Below the pieces are notes generated by a model. That model did no database searches, was not told the DNA's origin, and saw only the letters and a program-made list of their open reading frames with translations. 64,000 nucleotides of DNA from Caecitellus pseudoparvulus (Eukaryota; Bigyra: Bicosoecida): contig CBFFRQ010000067.1 of the NCBI GenBank assembly GCA_965644315.1, forward strand, positions 186,001-250,000. Reading direction: 5' to 3'. Each line of letters begins with the position of its first letter. The first letter of the stretch is position 1. This document shows positions 59,917 through 64,000 of this stretch, piece after piece. The translations under genes and the position numbers were made by a program.

Positions 59917-61675
59917 GCTTGACTGGAGGGGGGAAAGGGAGTCCTACACTGCAGGAGCTGGGTGCTTTGCATTTGGCCCGGGGGTGAGACCTCGCACCCG
60001 GGTCGGCGAGGATTCACGTACTGCGCAGGAAAACGCGACAGATGGAAACCAAGCCCAGTGTAGTAGGAGAAGGAAGTGGGAGGAGGGAGGACTTGGTGCG
60101 CGGAAGTGCAGCAAGCATGGCGCTCGTGGTAAGGCATGGGGGTGTCCGTAGGGGCGCCAGATCGTTGAGCGTAGCGGGAGAAGGACGAGATTATCAATCT
60201 TCCACGCTGTCATGAGCAGCTGATCTGGAGCGAAAAAATGGACCTGTATACATGAACCAAGAAGCGCTCGGGCACTTGTGCCATCATAACACGGGCCAGT
60301 CTGGCCACAACCACGCGAGCTGGACGTGCTAGCACACGATTCTTTTTTTTGGTATGGTTCTTTGGAGTTGATAGCGTTGTTTGTCCAAACGCTCAGACTG
60401 CTTGGTCCCCTCAACCCACCCTGTTTAGTCAGGCAGGCGACGTTCATCTCTCGCAACCCACAGGGACTGGCCCTGTGAGCGCGTCGCATCCCGCCTCAAG
60501 GGACGAAGCTACCGCTCGTCAACACGTTTGGTAAGTTCGTCTTCATTGGAGAAGACAAGAAGGAGGATTCACTATACAGTGATCCTGTTCAAGTATGGTC
60601 TTGCTGTTCGGACGATCAGATGGGGAGGGTGTGGCACGCTGAAAAGCACCCACTGGGAAAGCACAGAGCAGAATCTGGCTCGCAAGAGGTGTGCCGCTGA
60701 AGCTCACTCCATGGACTCGCAGCTCAACATAGAGAGCTTACCATTTGCACACTTCTTCCGTTATTGTTTGTTTCAACATGGCAAAGCTGTGGAGCGAGCC
60801 AGAACGCCGAGAAAAGTTGAGCCCGCACAGAGTTCAGGCAGCTCCGCCCAACGACGCCCACGGCAATGCATGTATTTCCTGGTATGACGCATGCTACTGC
60901 ACGCTTTTTTTGTGTCTCCTTCCTCACTGTGGGGACTTCTGGAAGGTGTGCATTGTTCGACAACCAATTTCCGCACACTCGCCCAATCCTAGCAGCGCAG
61001 CTTTCCGGTCTACACGAGCCTGGCGCGGCGCTTTTCACGCATACTTCCATTGCAGCTTGTTCATTATCATTCCAACCGGTTTCTTGGGCGAAAGTGCATC
61101 TCATTCCCGGATCGCTCATTCTCATCAACTGGTCCTGCTACGCGGTCAACCACACAAATCATTTAAAAATTTAGAAAGCCAGATTACGACATATGCGTCT
61201 ACGTTGCGCCACACTATATTCTCCTCTCGTTTCCCCATCCTTTCAAGCATCCTCACCCCACGCGCTGTTCTGCAAAGCCAAACTTTCAAGCCTTGACAGA
61301 TGGGCAGCAGAGCCGTGCCCAAACATTCTCCGTCCAGTGCGCCAGCTTCTCATGATCCAGTGACACGCGACCCTGACACTCCAGCAAGAAGCAAGCTCAA
61401 CGCCCCATCTCCCTCAGAGCAGCTTCACATCGCTTCCACACCAATTACCGTGCGCGTTCACGCTTGGAGTCCATACTCGCACATCTGCGCTTCGTTAGCG
61501 TCTGCAAAACGCAAACCACAACCCACCTCGACGCGAGAGATCAAACATCTGCACCCCCACCCAGCCACCCACCCACTCCTTCGGCAGCCTATCATCTGGC
61601 GCCCCCGCCCCCCCTTGAAAAGGTCTCCGCTCCGCCTCACCACCTGCGCTGGGTCGTTGAGGCGTCCAACGCAGC
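59917..61675. promoter_or_regulatory. Long divergent intergenic region, AT-richer
   Basis: 1,759 bp between two divergent start codons, the longest gene-free stretch here. It is clearly less GC-rich than the genes, especially 60180-60420 and 61140-61260. There is a run of eight T at 60343-60350 and an AT-rich patch with CACTATATTCTCC near 61211-61223. No open frame looks like protein, and I see no tRNA or rRNA. It should contain both promoters and long 5' UTRs. Confidence 0.45.
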
Positions 61676-64000
61676 ATGGCGCTGGGGCTGGCTGCAGCCA
61701 CCAACGCAGCGGCTGTTGACCCGTTCGCGCCGCAGGAGACTGCGAGGGAGCGCCAGCAGCAAGATGCCGTGCTGATGGGGGAGTTGCTGGGGCAGTACGC
61801 GTCGGCTCAGAGCACGCTGACGGGCGCCACACCATTCGCGCACGCCGGCACCGGCGTGCGCCTGGCCTCGGCTGACTGTTCCCAGGCCGCCCACGACGCG
61901 CTGGCAGGGCAGTTCGGGCAACACCACAAGCACCCTCACGGGCGCATGTTCAATTTTGCCCATGCGCCGCCGGGGGAGCTGCTGTCCAACTCGGCCGTGC
62001 GCAAGGTCGCAGCGACCAGGATGCACGCTGCGTCGAAACGCCGAGCCAAGGCGCACAGCGCGGGGTGGATGCGCCGCGTCGTCCCTGCGACGGGCAGCGA
62101 TCACGATGCGAAGGTGTTCGACGAGCTGCAGGAGCTGCTGCGCCGGGGGCATCTGTTGGGGTACCGCAGGCGGGCCCGGGATGCGTTTGGCTCGGTGCGT
62201 GTCTGAAACGCTCGCGAAACGCATGCGGCACGTGCCCACACCCGCTTCCTTTCTCTGACTGCAGATTGACGCAGTGATTGCGCCAGACAAGGTGGCACGC
62301 ACAGGGCTGCTGCATCCCAGCGACGGTTCGTGTCGGTCTGCGTCGTTCACCCTGGCAGGGGTGGGTGTGCGGATCAACGCACCAGTGAAGTACCCTGTTA
62401 CAGACTTCCTCCCGCGGCACACGGAAGTGCTGGTGAAGCTGCCGGGAGGTGGCGCCCTGCATTCCGTGCTGCAGTCAGAGGGCAACCCCCTGTCTCTCAT
62501 GGCAGCGAACCTGGCAGACCCCAGCATGGGGTACCGCGAGCACACGGTGTTTTTCGGCCGCGTTCTGGAGCATGCCCCCGACGGCACGTACAAGATCCTG
62601 AACCACACGACGAAGAAGGCCATGCTGGGCGTACCTCGGCGCTGCCTGAGCATGGCCTCCAGCGCCTACTTGGAGGGCCTGCACCACTTCCACACGGGGT
62701 TCAAGCGTTCCGCCCTGCTCAGCATGCTGGAAGCCATCCGCCACCGCCCAGATGAAACGCGCGCCTATGTCGTGGCGGCAGACCTCTTGCTCTCTGTGGG
62801 GCGCGTCATCGAAGCGCGTTCCTTCGCGCGCCGGGTGACGCTGCTTGACCCACAGAGCGTTTCGGGGCACTTGCTGCTGGGCCAGGCGCTGCTACGCGGC
62901 ATGGCGTCCCTGCCGAATTTGTGGGAGGCGGTGCTGTGTCTGCGCACGGCACACCGCCTGGAGCCGTGGAACGAAGCCACCCACCAGCCCTTGAACGAGG
63001 GCGAGGCGCGTCTGTGGAATGCGCTCAAAATGGAGGCGGGAAAGTGTACGTTCTCTGCGCCGTGCCTCTGGCTGCTGTTTTCCCCCTTCGCCGCTCCCTG
63101 CCCAACTGCCCCCACTCCCCCTCGCCCGCACAGTGTCTCGTTGGAACTTCGGTCAGACTGCAGTGCAGCCATCCGCCTCTGCAGCTTCTCTGCGCCCTGC
63201 TCCGCCCTCTGCCCCCGCGAGCGTTTCTTGGGCGGATGATGCCAGCACGGGGCGACAGTCGACGCCGACCCTAGCCGGCACCGCCTCGCGAGGCATGTTG
63301 CGACCCGGCTCGCGACTGACGCGACAGGCTTCTGCTTCCTCTGCCGTCGCTGCGGCTCAGGCCATGGTGCGGTGGGCGCCGCGGGATCGCCCCATGTCCT
63401 CCGCCGCTGCGGCCACCGCACTGGTCGGCACGACCTCGTCTCGCGTGACGCGCGACCTCATGGGCGGCGACGGCGGCGCCACGGCGCGATCTGTGCACGA
63501 CCCCAACGCCTTCCTCCCAGCCCTCGTGCGGCTGTGGGCCGTCTCGCACCTGGCAGGCTCCACCATCGAAGGACGCCCAGTGGCGTTTCTGGCCAACACC
63601 ATCAAGGACGCAGGGTCCGCACTCCTGTACACATCCAGCCTGGGGGGCAGCGTCCTGCACACCGACAAACCACCCAAGTCATTCGGTCGAGCACCCACCT
63701 TGCAAGCCCCCCCCTGCACCCCTTTCCTGTACGTGTTGCAGGGGGGTGGCGGTCGGCGCCGCGCGCGATCCCGCCTCGCTTCACGTCTGCACACCACACG
63801 CACTCTGGTGGATAGGGGCCTGCTGCACGTGCCCGAAGAGCAACCTGCCAGCGAAGGTGCCGGCGAACCCACTGCAGACGGCTCCGTAGCCAGCACTCGG
63901 CTGCCTTCAGCGTGGCTCACACTGCACGCAAGCGGCGGTCGCGTCTTGCCAGCAGCCTGGTCGCACGGGTCCATGGATGTGGACGACCACCTGCCACGTG
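61676..64000 (+). CDS. TPR-like repeat protein, unrecognised family (3' end outside window)
   Basis: Exons 61676-62194, 62265-63045 and 63134 to the window edge keep phase, giving at least 722 residues. The first exon is Ala/Gln/His-rich with a Lys/Arg-rich stretch near 120-150. The second exon contains a globular part (HTEVLVKLPGGGALHSVLQS; REHTVFFGRVLEHAPDGTYK) followed by two to three TPR-type helical pairs near 345-430 (AYVVAADLLLSVGRVIEARS; VSGHLLLGQALLRGM). The third exon is Ser/Ala-rich, then a second globular stretch (NAFLPALVRLWAVSHLAGST). I cannot name the family; TPR helices suggest a protein-binding scaffold. The third exon's acceptor (CGCACAG, 63133) with donor GTACGT (63046) is the only pairing I found that keeps a long open frame to the edge. 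Confidence 0.62.

Overview
The window is nuclear DNA of a GC-rich, probably single-celled eukaryote (alga or other protist). Coding regions are interrupted by short GT-AG introns. Genes lie on both strands with no operon logic. The products are eukaryote-specific: an E(z)-type SET methyltransferase, a WDR44-like WD40 protein, GOT1, TMEM164, a lysosomal/secreted GH35 beta-galactosidase, multi-EF-hand and ankyrin proteins. All three stop codons are used, so the code is standard. No plastid-specific gene is present, and I cannot fix the lineage from this window.

I reconstructed 28 introns by matching GT/AG borders, codon phase and protein continuity. Most are 51-103 nt. Many genes carry them only near the 5' end, while several very large coding regions (6.5 kb SET gene, 7 kb surface-protein gene, 5.5 kb disordered protein) have none. 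The 5' splice site is often GTGCGT instead of GTAAGT.

Layout, left to right. 1-2420 (-): 5' part of an unrecognised helical plus Pro-rich protein, 7 exons, running off the left edge. 2664-4169 (+): PDE12/CCR4-type phosphodiesterase. 4187-10648 (-): giant SET-domain protein. 11427-16473 (+): multi-EF-hand protein. 16769-17382 (+): small RNase III-like protein with a changed catalytic position. 18425-22333 (-): Sel1-repeat protein with a recently expanded repeat array. 22971-24520 (+): unknown. 24595-26782 (-): unknown polytopic membrane protein. 28187-29458 (+): ankyrin-like repeat protein. 29708-31129 (+): two-TM protein. 31311-32385 (+): glutathione peroxidase. 32423-34355 (-): unknown polytopic membrane protein. 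34609-35111 (+): GOT1. 35208-37685 (-): GH35 beta-galactosidase. 37992-44969 (-): 2,325-residue membrane protein with a 48-bp minisatellite. 45602-46719 (+): TMEM164. 47088-52571 (+): large disordered protein. 52705-53819 (+): unknown polytopic membrane protein. 53816-56581 (-): coiled-coil protein. 56612-59916 (-): WDR44-like protein. 61676-64000 (+): TPR-like protein running off the right edge.

Genes are packed tightly. Convergent pairs end 17 nt (4169/4187), 37 nt (32385/32423), 74 nt (24520/24595) and 96 nt (35111/35208) apart, and one pair shares a CTAG containing both stop codons (53816-53819). The neighbours do not form one pathway. Several products serve the secretory/endomembrane system (GOT1, WDR44, TMEM164, GH35, five unknown membrane proteins), but in a eukaryotic genome that adjacency is weak evidence. 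The most novel material is the set of unrecognised membrane proteins, the double-anchored repeat-bearing surface protein and the expanded Sel1 array.
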